DNA of 50,145 nt. It comes from an uncultured Sphingobacteriales bacterium (GTDB lineage Bacteria > Bacteroidota > Bacteroidia > Chitinophagales > Chitinophagaceae). Every line of letters begins with the position of its first letter. Positions within the stretch are counted from its first letter, which is position 1. Shown here in pieces: positions 35,060-43,937 of this stretch. The stretch lies in NCBI GenBank assembly GCA_946479435.1, contig CAMLFX010000010.1, forward strand, positions 1 to 50,145. Direction: 5' to 3'. Below the pieces are notes generated by a model. That model was not told the DNA's origin, searched no databases, and worked only from the letters and a program-made list of their open reading frames with translations. The position numbers were made by a program, and so were the translations under genes.

Positions 35060-35878
35060 ATGAAACTCACTTATTTATTGCTGGCGGCTACATTACTAAG
35101 CAGTACTGCTTTTGCACAAGAGAAAACAGATAAAAAAACCGATAAACTGACTATCAGTACTGATGGTATACGTATTGACAAATATGAGGGTGATGAAAAA
35201 TCGGAAAAGAAACAAGAGAAAAAATTCAGCATAGAGGTAGCTATGATTGATATAGGCGTCAACAGCCTGCATGATAAAACCGACTATACATCGGCCGCTG
35301 CGCAAAACTTTCTGCAGGTACCAGCCAACATGCAAAACGAAAACCTGTTTACTATGCGTACGGGCAAATCGATAAACGTAAACATAATACCTGTGATGGG
35401 TAAATGGAGAGTACTGAAAACAGACAGGCAGAAAATATACCTAGGCCTGGGCGTTGGTTTACAGATGTATAATTTCCGCTTCAACAAAAATATAAGCTAT
35501 GTAAACAATAGCCAGCCTGCGGTTATATTAGAGGACTCTGTAGGATTTACTAAAAATAAATTAGGCCTTACTTACCTGACCGTGCCTTTGATGGCTACCT
35601 TCAAAACGAAACTGGCTGAAAAAGCGTGGCTGGTATATGGTGTAGGTATAAGCGCAGGCTACCGTATAGATAGCTGGACGAAGCAAGTATCGGCAGAAAG
35701 AGGTAAGGATAAAAACCACGACCAGTTTAACCTCAACAATTTCAACACCTGCATTACGGGTGAAATTGGCCTGGATGATTACTTTCGTTTGTTTGCCAGC
35801 TACCAGCTAACTGCACTGCATGAAACGGCACTTGACCAACATCCTTTCAGCATAGGCATACGCTTTGGCGGATTATAA
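35060..35878 (+). CDS. Outer-membrane beta-barrel protein of the ECF cassette
   Basis: The 272-residue protein has a signal peptide ending FAQ (about residue 20), a Lys/Asp/Glu-rich linker (EKTDKKTDKL... to about 55), and then alternating hydrophobic strands with LGLGVGLQMYNF, AWLVYGVGISAGYR and a closing GIRFGGL. This fits a small porin-like or OmpX/PorT-type beta-barrel. It is the third gene after the sigma and anti-sigma genes (14-base gap) and may be the surface partner or a target of the same signalling unit. The function is unknown. Confidence 0.78.
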   Translation: MKLTYLLLAATLLSSTAFAQEKTDKKTDKLTISTDGIRIDKYEGDEKSEKKQEKKFSIEVAMIDIGVNSLHDKTDYTSAAAQNFLQVPANMQNENLFTMRTGKSINVNIIPVMGKWRVLKTDRQKIYLGLGVGLQMYNFRFNKNISYVNNSQPAVILEDSVGFTKNKLGLTYLTVPLMATFKTKLAEKAWLVYGVGISAGYRIDSWTKQVSAERGKDKNHDQFNLNNFNTCITGEIGLDDYFRLFASYQLTALHETALDQHPFSIGIRFGGL

Positions 35879-35913
35879 ATAGTTAGACCATAACAATTAA
35901 CCACAACAACTGA

Positions 35914-35937
35914 AAAGGCCCGCAATTGCGGGCCTTT
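35914..35937. terminator. Bidirectional terminator after the ECF cassette
   Basis: AAAGGCCCGC and GCGGGCCTTT form a perfect 10-base GC-rich stem around AATT, making a 24-base palindrome. It lies between the barrel gene stop and the SGNH lipoprotein stop at 35962. Confidence 0.85.
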
Positions 35938-35961
35938 AGTATTTAAGAGTTTCAGTTATAA

Positions 35962-37248
35962 TTATGGGAATAGAACACCTTTATATTTGTTGGCATCTAC
36001 CATTGGTACGCTGGAACCATAAAAGCTATTGATAGTGCTAATGATATAGTTTGCTGCCAGAGCATAGCCTCTTTGTGTAAGATGCAAACCATCTAAAGAA
36101 AAAGCACCACCACTTACAAATGTTGCAGTATAGCTAACACCGTTGTAAGTAACACCACTTTGCAGCGTTCTTATATAATTGAACATATCAACCGTAGGAA
36201 GATTTTTTGCAGTAGCCGTGTTTTTGATGATGGTATTAAATTCATTGGTCATCATCCTTACCGAATCTGCCTCAGCAAGTGTTAAAACAAATTGTTCAGG
36301 TATTGGTTTTATACTGCCCCAATTAGCACAGCTAAGCGAATCGCGCGGAATAGTAAGCAGAATATATTCGCCTTCTCTCATCTGGCGGAATTTTGGGCCA
36401 TCCTGTATTACATAATGGTTGGCGCCTTCCACAAAGCGAAGGCCGGTATTAGCATAATAAAGGTTCAGGTCGTCTGCTTGCCTTTTTGTTAGGTTAAGGC
36501 CACGTTCAGGTACGGTAGTACAGAATGGCGTAGCAAGTACATCAGGAATATTGATAGCTACTCCTTTAGCACCACGGTAAGTAAGCTGGCTTAAAACAGT
36601 ATCATAAGCTGCGGTAAATACAAACGGGTCGGAGAAACGACCACCAGTACTGCCACCGCCACTGGTTACATAATTCAATACATCGTTACTACCTACCCAA
36701 CAGGTAAAGAATGTAGGATTGACTTTTATCACCTCATCGATAGGCCTGCTGGTAGCAGGTTTTTCGAAGAAACGGCGTGCATACATATTGAATGCGCCAT
36801 AACCGGGGAAGATAAAGTCGATACAACGAATACCGGGGATACCAGTGTTGTTGTAAGGCCCTCCATCGGCAATATTTACAGTGCTGCCCACAGTATCGGG
36901 AGCGCCGGGGTAAAGTATTGGCAACATCAGGGGTTGCGCATCGCACATACCTTTTGTAATAGCTAATTGGCGCTTAGGGGTAGGATAACCATCATTGCCA
37001 GGCAACAGTGGCTGCCTGAAGTTACCGCCGCCTACTTCTGCAAACTGGCCGGCCAGCATTGCCGGATATGAATTGATCTGGCCATCGCGATACAAAGTAC
37101 CATCTGAAAAGCCTGCAGTAAGCGAGTTGCCCACTGCGAGATAACGCGTAAAATCAGCACTGCCCGCCTGTGGTTTCTCCGGTTCTATATTTGGTTTGCA
37201 AGCTGCAAAACTGCAAGCCAATAAACCGAGTATATATATTTTCTTCAT
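35962..37248 (-). CDS. SGNH/GDSL-family hydrolase lipoprotein
   Basis: The 428-residue protein has a lipoprotein signal ending FAAC (Cys17). The nucleophile block is AVGNSLTAGFSDG (Ser42), then WVGSNDVLNY (Asn block) and SLDGLHLTQRGYA near the end, carrying the Asp and His. These are the SGNH esterase/lipase signatures. It is likely an envelope esterase acting on lipids or acylated carbohydrates. It follows the FadL-type porin gene by 24 bases, which suggests joint import and cleavage of a hydrophobic ester. That functional link is inference. Confidence 0.88.
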   Translation of the reverse strand: MKKIYILGLLACSFAACKPNIEPEKPQAGSADFTRYLAVGNSLTAGFSDGTLYRDGQINSYPAMLAGQFAEVGGGNFRQPLLPGNDGYPTPKRQLAITKGMCDAQPLMLPILYPGAPDTVGSTVNIADGGPYNNTGIPGIRCIDFIFPGYGAFNMYARRFFEKPATSRPIDEVIKVNPTFFTCWVGSNDVLNYVTSGGGSTGGRFSDPFVFTAAYDTVLSQLTYRGAKGVAINIPDVLATPFCTTVPERGLNLTKRQADDLNLYYANTGLRFVEGANHYVIQDGPKFRQMREGEYILLTIPRDSLSCANWGSIKPIPEQFVLTLAEADSVRMMTNEFNTIIKNTATAKNLPTVDMFNYIRTLQSGVTYNGVSYTATFVSGGAFSLDGLHLTQRGYALAANYIISTINSFYGSSVPMVDANKYKGVLFP

Positions 37249-37272
37249 GTCGTTGTCTGCGTTTTAATGATA

Positions 37273-38499
37273 TTAGAAATCGTAAGTGATACCGATACCC
37301 GGAGTTATTGCTTTAGTTTGATAGATGCCGCTAAAGCCTTGCGCATCCCAGCTTGCAGTACGTTTCTGAGACGATACATATTCTATAGCGCCTAAAATAG
37401 TAAAATGCGCTGTTGGCTTGAAGGTAAAACCACCTGTACCTACCCAGCGGTTTGCATCAGGAAGATCCGGGGTTACAATACCATCTCTTACCGGAGAAGG
37501 ATCGTAAGCGGCACCCAGCATAACAGCAACTTTATCGCTTATTTTATAATTGCCACCTACACGCAAGGCAAGTGTATTTTTATAGTTTCGCTCGTCGCGG
37601 CTATCATGTACAGCATCGGTATTTTGTGCAAAATCTATTATCAGGCTATCGTATGCTTTCCAGCCAACATAGTTAAGATCGGCCTGCAATGTAAGCCTGT
37701 CGTTCACTTTATAGCCTGCGCCTACCGATATAACTTCAGGCAAAGGAAGTGTGGATTTGAATGAGTTAACAGGGAAAGAATTTTGTAATGAAGCAGGAGC
37801 GCTGAACAGAGCATCGCCGTTTTTCACTTTCATATTAACGCGTGAACGGTAGGTTACACCAAAAGACCATGCTTCACCCGGTGTGAACTGCGCGCCGATG
37901 TTAAACCCAACACCCTGCGCGTCGCCGCTTAATTCCACCTTACTATCTAACGCATTCATGTTTTGCAATGGTATGTTGCGATCGATAGCTACATTACCAA
38001 AGGCGTAAATAAAACCACCACCTACCGATAGCCAATCGTTGATATATACACTGGCAGTTGGTTGCAGAAATATACTTTGCAGCTTGATGTTGGTGGTCAT
38101 GTAGCGGCCAATCCAATCCTGATCCCATTTAGTACCGCTGCCAAATGGTGTATATATACCCAGGCCAATATTTACACGGCTTTTGTAAGCTACGGGGCCG
38201 GCAATGTACACGTTGAATGGTGTAAACACCTGCTGCTGTGTAGTTGCCGAATAGCTGCCCGGCGATTGTACATACTGTGTAGAAGGTATGATAGCCAATG
38301 CGCTTGCGCTCACCTGAATATTTTCAAGTTGCGCCAGGGCACCGGGGTTATAGAAAATCGACGATGCATCCCATGCGATGGCAGTACCACTACCGCCCAT
38401 AGCCAGTTGCCTAAGGCCCTGCAAATTAAGCTGGTAACCCGCACCAAATGCCATGACAGATGATAGCAGCAATGAAGTGAGTAAGAGCTGTTTCTTCAT
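37273..38499 (-). CDS. OmpP1/FadL/TodX-family outer-membrane transporter
   Basis: Family members carry long-chain fatty acids or other hydrophobic compounds through the outer membrane. The 408-residue protein has a signal peptide (MKKQLLLTSLLLSSVMAFGAGY). The N-terminal plug region has NLQGLRQLAMGGSGTAIAWDASSIFYNPGALA, characteristic of the family. Many beta-strands follow, and the C-terminus is the barrel-type GIGITYDF. It is the first gene of a two-gene unit with the SGNH lipoprotein. A palindrome at 38559-38577 may be its operator. Confidence 0.92.
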   Translation of the reverse strand: MKKQLLLTSLLLSSVMAFGAGYQLNLQGLRQLAMGGSGTAIAWDASSIFYNPGALAQLENIQVSASALAIIPSTQYVQSPGSYSATTQQQVFTPFNVYIAGPVAYKSRVNIGLGIYTPFGSGTKWDQDWIGRYMTTNIKLQSIFLQPTASVYINDWLSVGGGFIYAFGNVAIDRNIPLQNMNALDSKVELSGDAQGVGFNIGAQFTPGEAWSFGVTYRSRVNMKVKNGDALFSAPASLQNSFPVNSFKSTLPLPEVISVGAGYKVNDRLTLQADLNYVGWKAYDSLIIDFAQNTDAVHDSRDERNYKNTLALRVGGNYKISDKVAVMLGAAYDPSPVRDGIVTPDLPDANRWVGTGGFTFKPTAHFTILGAIEYVSSQKRTASWDAQGFSGIYQTKAITPGIGITYDF

Positions 38500-38558
38500 A
38501 ATTATAGTATATATTTTGGCATTGAGGCAGATAGACTAGCCCCAAAAACAGCATCAAA

Positions 38559-38577
38559 TTAGTGTGAATAACACTAA
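38559..38577. promoter_or_regulatory. Palindrome upstream of the FadL-type gene, candidate operator
   Basis: TTAGTGT (38559-38565) and ACACTAA (38571-38577) form a perfect inverted repeat with a 5-base spacer. It is 60 bases upstream of the FadL-type start codon and 44 bases past the comF stop. An operator is more likely than a terminator, because no T run follows on either strand. The regulator is unknown. Confidence 0.4.
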
Positions 38578-38620
38578 AAAGCAATATTCGTACAAAAGAA
38601 AGCCCATAAATATAAAAAAA

Positions 38621-39316
38621 TCAGGATGCAACACCTATTGTGGCAATGCTAACCTGAATACCCGGAATAGCTAATAATGCCTGTGCAGCTGCCTCCAGCG
38701 TAGCACCTGTGGTCAATACATCATCAATAAGCAGTATATGCCTGCCGGTAAGATTATTTTCATTGCTCACGCCAAAAGCCCCCTGCATATTTTCCATACG
38801 CTCCTCCCTCGACTTTTGGGTCTGGCTTTCAGTATTGCGGGTGCGGTAAAGTGTGCTTGTATCAACAGGTATTTGTAAAACTTCACTCATCCCGTTGGCA
38901 ATCAGCTCGGTCTGGTTATAGCCACGCAAGTTTTGTTTGTCTTTATGTAGCGGTATGGGAATGATGTAGTCGATACCCGAAGCCCAGTTAAGCTGTTGCA
39001 GATCATAGCCCAGTTGCTTACCTAAATAGGTACCGATATATTCTTTGCCCTGGTATTTAAGTCCATGTAGTAAGTGTTGCAATAAACCTTCCACTGTGAA
39101 ATAAGCAAACGAAGTAGCCTTTACTACGAGCACGCGGCCTGTAAAGCGCATAGCAGTCTCATTATCGGCTATATGGTGGTAAGCAGTACGCGGCAGGTAA
39201 TAGACATTACAATTGAGGCAAAGCACTTCCTCTTCGGCCAGCAAGGGTTTACTGCAACCTTCGCAAAGACGTGGGTAAACCAAATGGGTGAGGCCATGTG
39301 AGAGGTCTTTCAACAT
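38621..39316 (-). CDS. ComF-family phosphoribosyltransferase-like protein
   Basis: The 231-residue protein has an N-terminal four-cysteine zinc site (CEGCSKP...CLNCNVYY, residues 18-36). A phosphoribosyltransferase domain with the PRPP-binding loop ILLIDDVLTTGAT lies near residues 195-207. ComF proteins are linked to natural DNA uptake and to ssDNA handling. It begins 3 bases after the radA stop, so radA and comF are co-transcribed. Both belong to recombination and DNA-uptake functions, which makes the pairing sensible. Confidence 0.9.
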   Translation of the reverse strand: MLKDLSHGLTHLVYPRLCEGCSKPLLAEEEVLCLNCNVYYLPRTAYHHIADNETAMRFTGRVLVVKATSFAYFTVEGLLQHLLHGLKYQGKEYIGTYLGKQLGYDLQQLNWASGIDYIIPIPLHKDKQNLRGYNQTELIANGMSEVLQIPVDTSTLYRTRNTESQTQKSREERMENMQGAFGVSNENNLTGRHILLIDDVLTTGATLEAAAQALLAIPGIQVSIATIGVAS

Positions 39317-39319
39317 AAC

Positions 39320-40693
39320 TTAGAACAGCATTCGGTATACATCTTCAACCTTGTTCACCGTCTTTATCTCAATCTTGTAATTGTCTTTATTAAGGCCTTT
39401 GGCATTGGCTTTTGGTATGAAAATGACATCCATACCCAGCTTGTCGGCTTCCGCTATACGCTGATCGATGCGGTTCACGGCACGTATCTCGCCTGATAGG
39501 CCTATTTCGCCCACCAGGCACATATTTGATGGTAATGCCTTATCCTCGTAAGAGGAAAGCAATGAGCAAACTACCGCCAGTTCAATGGAAGGATCTTCGA
39601 TCTTTAAACCGCCGGCAATATTGACAAATACATCTTTAGTGCCAAAATGGAAACCACCCCGTTTTTCCAATACTGCAAGCAGCAGTTGTAACCTGCGCAG
39701 GTCCATACCGCTTACGGTGCGCTGTGGAGTACCATACACGGCTTGCGTTACCAATGCCTGTACTTCTATCATCAGCGGACGCAAGCCTTCCATTGTGGAG
39801 GCTATTGCGATGCCACTCAATGGCTCATCGTGCTGAGAGAGTAATATTTCAGATGGGTTGCTAACCGGGCGCATACCCGTGGTTAGCATTTCATAGATAC
39901 CCAGTTCGGAGGTAGAGCCAAAGCGGTTTTTGATGGTACGCAGGATACGGTAAGCATAATGGCGGTCGCCCTCAAATTGCAGAACGGTATCTACCATGTG
40001 CTCCAATACTTTGGGGCCTGCAATAGACCCTTCTTTAGTGATATGGCCTATAATACAAACGGGTATATGTGTAGCCTTGGCAAAGCGTTGTAATTCAGCA
40101 GCACATTCGCGCACCTGCGATACACTACCTGCCGGCGATTCTACATAAGGTGATTCCAGCGTTTGTATGGAGTCTATTATTATTAGCTGGGGCTTAATTT
40201 TCTTTACTTCCTGGAAGATGGTATTGGTATCCGTGGCTGTTAAAAGGAAGAGGTTGTCGTTCTCCACTCCTAACCGTTCAGCACGCATTTTTATTTGCTG
40301 TGCACTCTCCTCGCCCGATACATATAATATGGTGATATTCTTCCAGAGCATGGCGCATTGCAGGAACAGTGTGGACTTACCAATGCCCGGTTCTCCTGCA
40401 ACTAATATTACCGAGCCCGGTACCATACCGCCGCCCAGTACACGGTTCAGTTCCGCATCGGGGGTTTGCATTCTTACTTCTTCCTGTGTTTCTACCTCAG
40501 AAAGCCTGTGCGATTTGCTTTTTGCTTTTTTGTGATCATCGTCTTCCCAAATAGCAGTATTCTTTTTATCATCACGCTGAATCACTTCTTCCACCAATGA
40601 ATTCCAGGTACCACAAGAAGGGCATTTACCGGTCCATTTAGGAGTTTCTAAACCACATTGCTGACAGAAATATGCTGTTTTCGTTTTGGCCAT
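39320..40693 (-). CDS. radA: DNA repair protein RadA
   Basis: RadA is a RecA-related ATPase that helps branch migration in recombination. From the ATG at 40693 it has 457 residues. The zinc finger CQQC...CPSC is at 10-27, Walker A GEPGIGKST near residue 93, the RadA-specific KNRFG motif near 240, and the Lon-like C-terminal domain contains VGEIGLSGEIRAVNRID. A 12-codon N-terminal extension is open but non-conserved. It is first in the radA-comF unit and has an unusual leader with a terminator-like hairpin at 40713-40750. Confidence 0.96.
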   Translation of the reverse strand: MAKTKTAYFCQQCGLETPKWTGKCPSCGTWNSLVEEVIQRDDKKNTAIWEDDDHKKAKSKSHRLSEVETQEEVRMQTPDAELNRVLGGGMVPGSVILVAGEPGIGKSTLFLQCAMLWKNITILYVSGEESAQQIKMRAERLGVENDNLFLLTATDTNTIFQEVKKIKPQLIIIDSIQTLESPYVESPAGSVSQVRECAAELQRFAKATHIPVCIIGHITKEGSIAGPKVLEHMVDTVLQFEGDRHYAYRILRTIKNRFGSTSELGIYEMLTTGMRPVSNPSEILLSQHDEPLSGIAIASTMEGLRPLMIEVQALVTQAVYGTPQRTVSGMDLRRLQLLLAVLEKRGGFHFGTKDVFVNIAGGLKIEDPSIELAVVCSLLSSYEDKALPSNMCLVGEIGLSGEIRAVNRIDQRIAEADKLGMDVIFIPKANAKGLNKDNYKIEIKTVNKVEDVYRMLF

Positions 40694-40712
40694 AAGTAAG
40701 CTAAGATAGCAG

Positions 40713-40750
40713 AAAAGAAAAAGAGCCATCGGAGGAATCCGGCGGCTCTT
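40713..40750 (-). terminator. Terminator-like hairpin in the radA leader (possible attenuator)
   Basis: On the minus strand AAGAGCC pairs with GGCTCTT, with an inner CGG/CCG pairing, then TTTTTCTTTTCT follows. It ends about 20 bases before the radA ATG. The loop contains CCTCC. Taken at face value it would stop transcripts from the box at 40783-40790 before radA. Confidence 0.6.
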
Positions 40751-40782
40751 ACTTACTAACCCATTAAATTCACAACTTGATA

Positions 40783-40790
40783 CAAAAGTA
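40783..40790 (-). promoter_or_regulatory. Putative promoter (-7 box) for radA-comF
   Basis: The minus strand reads TACTTTTG. A start near 40776 would give a leader of about 83 bases containing the hairpin at 40713-40750. A short AT hairpin (40803-40821) lies just upstream, and a TTTG at -33 is not evident. Confidence 0.45.
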
Positions 40791-41067
40791 ATAATCCCCC
40801 CGAAATCTAAAAAATAGATTTAGCCAACAGTAGCATTCATTTTTAAATTGACAGCTTTTTGCTATGAATATTTTATGAATAACAAATTGATAAACATAAT
40901 ATTACAAAAGATATAATTTTTACTAATTGAATTATTATATATTCAATCCAACATTAAAACAATTTAAATTAATTTAATATTCAATAAAACAATAAATTGA
41001 TTGTGCATGGTTTTTAAGTACCATTGTGAGCGTTATTTTGCATTGATAAATTAATAAATACATACAG
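40791..41067. other. AT-rich intergenic region between radA and the oligoendopeptidase gene
   Basis: The region holds a 7-base AT stem-loop (40803-40821) and long A/T runs, including repeated TTAAT/ATTAA motifs near 40960-40990. TTATTTTG near 41033 is close to, but not, a -7 box for the gene at 41068. I see no ORF or RNA gene. Confidence 0.5.
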
Positions 41068-42798
41068 ATGACTGTAATTGCAACACCGATAGAGAAAATT
41101 AAAAGATCATTTCTGCCGGAAGATTTTAAACTGACCACATGGGAGGCTTTACAACCCTATTTTGAAGATTTGAAGAACAGGAAACTTGAAAATAAGGCTG
41201 ACCTGGAAAAATGGCTGGCTGATGTGAGCGAACTGGAAGCAGTGATAAGTGAAGATGCAAGCTGGCGACAAATAAAAATGACCTGCGATACCACGCAAAA
41301 AGAATACGAGGATGCATTTACCTATTTCTGTATGGAGATAGAACCACAAATGAAACCTTACTTTTTCGAGCTGAATAAAAAATTGCTGGACAACCCCCAT
41401 GTAAATGAGCTGGACAAGAACAGTTACTTCCCATACCTGCGCAGTGTAAAAAATGCAACTGAATTATACCGCGAAGAAAATGTACCGCTGCAAGCAGAGG
41501 CAAGTGTACTGGCACAACAGTATGGTGTTATATCAGGCAAGATGGGCATTGAGGTAGATGGCAAAGAATACACGTTGCAACAAGCTGCGAAATTTTTGCA
41601 AAGCCCCGATCGCGATCTGCGCGAAAAAGTTTTCCGAAAAGTAGCCGAACGCCGCCTGCAAGATAAAGAGCAACTTAACGAACTCTTTGATAAGTTGCTA
41701 AAGCTACGCCACCAGATGGCCCTGAACGCAGGTTTTGAAAACTACCGCGACTATAAATTCAAGGAGTTGGGCCGTTTTGATTATACACCTGAAGATTGTT
41801 TTAAGTTTCATGAAGCAGTGAAGGAGCATATACTGCCATTGCAAAAAATACTGATTGAAAACCGCAAGCAACGTTTGGGGTTAGATGTGATGCGCCCATG
41901 GGATGGTGATGCGGAACCTGTAGGTACGCAACCACTTCGCCCATTTGAAACAGGTAAAGAACTTTCGGATAAAGCGATAGATGTATTTGACAAACTAGGC
42001 TCCTATTTCAGCGGTTGCCTCACCACTATGGTGAACATGAACCGTATGGACCTGGAAAGCCGTAAGGGCAAAGCACCTGGCGGTTATAACTGTCCGCTGG
42101 CAGAAACAGGTGTACCCTTTATATTTATGAATGCTGCAGGTACTGTGGGCGACCTGATAACAATGATGCATGAAGGTGGCCATGCTGTGCATTCATTCCT
42201 GTCGCACGAATTGCCATTGTCTGCATTCAAAGAATACCCTATGGAAATTGCGGAGTTGGCGAGCATGAGCATGGAGTTATTCTCGATGGAACATTGGGAT
42301 GTTTTCTTCAGCGATAAAACCGAACTGCACCGCGCGCAAATGGATGAAATGGAACGCGTGATAAGTGTATTGCCTTGGATAGCTACAATAGATAAATTTC
42401 AGCACTGGTTATACACACACCCCGGCCATACAGAAGAACAAAGAAGAGCAGAATGGATGAACATACTGAATGAATTCTCAACAGGCGTTACCGATTGGAC
42501 TGGCTTTGAAGAATACCGTTCTTACTTCTGGCAAAAACAACTGCACCTGTACGAAGTACCATTCTATTATATAGAATACGGCATAGCACAATTGGGTGCA
42601 ATAGCCATGTGGCGCCAGTACCGTAACAATAAAGAACAGGCTTTAGAGAATTATAAAAAAGCACTTAGCCTGGGTTATACTAAAACACTAAAAGAATTGT
42701 ACGATACAGCAGGTATTAAGTTTGATTTCTCGCCAGCTTATGTGGCAGAGCTGGGCAGCTTTGTAAAAGACAGGTTGGTGGAGATGGGATTGAAATAA
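41068..42798 (+). CDS. M3-family oligoendopeptidase (PepF-like)
   Basis: A cytoplasmic zinc metallopeptidase cleaving short peptides, 576 residues long. The zinc motif is HEGGH (His368, His372). Glu and other ligands are expected in MEIAELASMSMELFSMEHWD just after it. The N-terminal half is helical, as in the M3 thimet-like fold, and the C-terminal FYYIEYGIAQLGA is typical of PepF/M3 oligoendopeptidases. It stands alone, preceded by an AT-rich region and followed by a strong terminator. Confidence 0.95.
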   Translation: MTVIATPIEKIKRSFLPEDFKLTTWEALQPYFEDLKNRKLENKADLEKWLADVSELEAVISEDASWRQIKMTCDTTQKEYEDAFTYFCMEIEPQMKPYFFELNKKLLDNPHVNELDKNSYFPYLRSVKNATELYREENVPLQAEASVLAQQYGVISGKMGIEVDGKEYTLQQAAKFLQSPDRDLREKVFRKVAERRLQDKEQLNELFDKLLKLRHQMALNAGFENYRDYKFKELGRFDYTPEDCFKFHEAVKEHILPLQKILIENRKQRLGLDVMRPWDGDAEPVGTQPLRPFETGKELSDKAIDVFDKLGSYFSGCLTTMVNMNRMDLESRKGKAPGGYNCPLAETGVPFIFMNAAGTVGDLITMMHEGGHAVHSFLSHELPLSAFKEYPMEIAELASMSMELFSMEHWDVFFSDKTELHRAQMDEMERVISVLPWIATIDKFQHWLYTHPGHTEEQRRAEWMNILNEFSTGVTDWTGFEEYRSYFWQKQLHLYEVPFYYIEYGIAQLGAIAMWRQYRNNKEQALENYKKALSLGYTKTLKELYDTAGIKFDFSPAYVAELGSFVKDRLVEMGLK

Positions 42799-42818
42799 CT
42801 AGCTATTAATAAATAGTT

Positions 42819-42845
42819 AAAAGCCCGGCTTAATGCTGGGCTTTT
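42819..42845 (+). terminator. Terminator after the oligoendopeptidase gene
   Basis: AAAAGCCCGGC and GCTGGGCTTTT form an 11-base stem with one G-T pair around a 5-base loop, followed by ATTTTT. The remaining gap to 43027 is AT-rich with nothing recognisable. Confidence 0.85.
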
Positions 42846-43027
42846 ATTTTTCCTAGCGCATCGTTTTTTTCGAATAACCATAAGTTGTAAGTGTCATACC
42901 ATATCATTAATAGTCAACAAATAAACCTAACCAATGGTTAATATTCATATCAATAACTCAACAAAACATAACCCAACGCACAGTAAATACATGTGGTCTT
43001 TTCTATTTCAAAAACTTAAGAAATATT

Positions 43028-43900
43028 ATGCAAAAATTTACCTTGTTATTAGCTACACTCTTACCTTTTGCTTGCCTGGCACAGCCAACAGCAGAAAAAA
43101 CAAACATCCGTATATATGAGCACCACAGCTCAAGCATAAACCAAAATATGCCTTATGGTTATGGTGCCAATGGTTCACAATCGGGCTACGATTTTGTCAA
43201 CAATGATTATTATGACAGTTTCAATCCATCAACCATGGGAGGCTGGACTGCAGCAGAACAGGCCAATATTGATATGGTAGAGCACAATGGAGGTTTCAAT
43301 ACACCCTTTGGTTTTACTTCTGCTACCAGCTCGATATGGGGTGGATCAATAAAAGGTAATGATATAACAGTATATGCAGAAGCGCCTGCAAGTTTTGAAT
43401 ATGATTCAGCCAGTAATGTATCTTATATCAAAGACGCTATGCCCGCAAGTACAAGTAAAGAGATAGCAGAAGTAGTAGCTAATAAAGTGTACCTGGCAAA
43501 AATCAGAAATCTGGATCTTTATGTAGCTATAAAGATCACTAATGTGAAGAATGTATCACCCAATACATCTCCGGGCATGGATCCGGATGATGTGTATTTC
43601 GATTTCGACTATAAATATGGCTACTATTTCCCAACTGATGTTAAGAGTATTTCAAAAACAGAAAATACATTTAACATTGCGCCAAACCCGTCGAACGGTA
43701 GCTTCAGGATAGCTTATATGCCTAAAGATTTACGAATGAACAATGCTACAGTTCGCATTATGGACATGACCGGCAGAATAGTATATGCACAACCCGCAAG
43801 TACTATAAACATAACAACCAACTTGCCTGCAGGTAACTATATAGTTTCATTAACCGATGGAAACAGCAGCTATAAAAGCAAACTGGCAATAATAGAATAA
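43028..43900 (+). CDS. Secreted protein with T9SS type A sorting domain
   Basis: The 290-residue protein has a signal peptide ending CLAQ (about residue 19). A central domain of about 190 residues is rich in Asn, Ser and Tyr with no recognised family. A C-terminal sorting domain starts FNIAPNPSNGSFRIAY, continues with VRIMDMTGRIVY and LPAGNYIVSL, and ends KSKLAIIE. This is the type A tail that directs proteins through the type IX secretion system. A conserved DPDDVYFDFDYKYGY stretch sits just before the tail. The function is unknown. Confidence 0.87.
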   Translation: MQKFTLLLATLLPFACLAQPTAEKTNIRIYEHHSSSINQNMPYGYGANGSQSGYDFVNNDYYDSFNPSTMGGWTAAEQANIDMVEHNGGFNTPFGFTSATSSIWGGSIKGNDITVYAEAPASFEYDSASNVSYIKDAMPASTSKEIAEVVANKVYLAKIRNLDLYVAIKITNVKNVSPNTSPGMDPDDVYFDFDYKYGYYFPTDVKSISKTENTFNIAPNPSNGSFRIAYMPKDLRMNNATVRIMDMTGRIVYAQPASTINITTNLPAGNYIVSLTDGNSSYKSKLAIIE

Positions 43901-43911
43901 TATTTCATCAT

Positions 43912-43937
43912 AGTAAGGCTGCTAATGCAGCCTTACT
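43912..43937. terminator. Bidirectional terminator, T9SS cargo/MurU-like gene
   Basis: AGTAAGGCTGC and GCAGCCTTACT form a perfect 11-base stem around TAAT. The minus-strand stop codon (43937-43939) begins on the last base of the hairpin. Confidence 0.8.
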
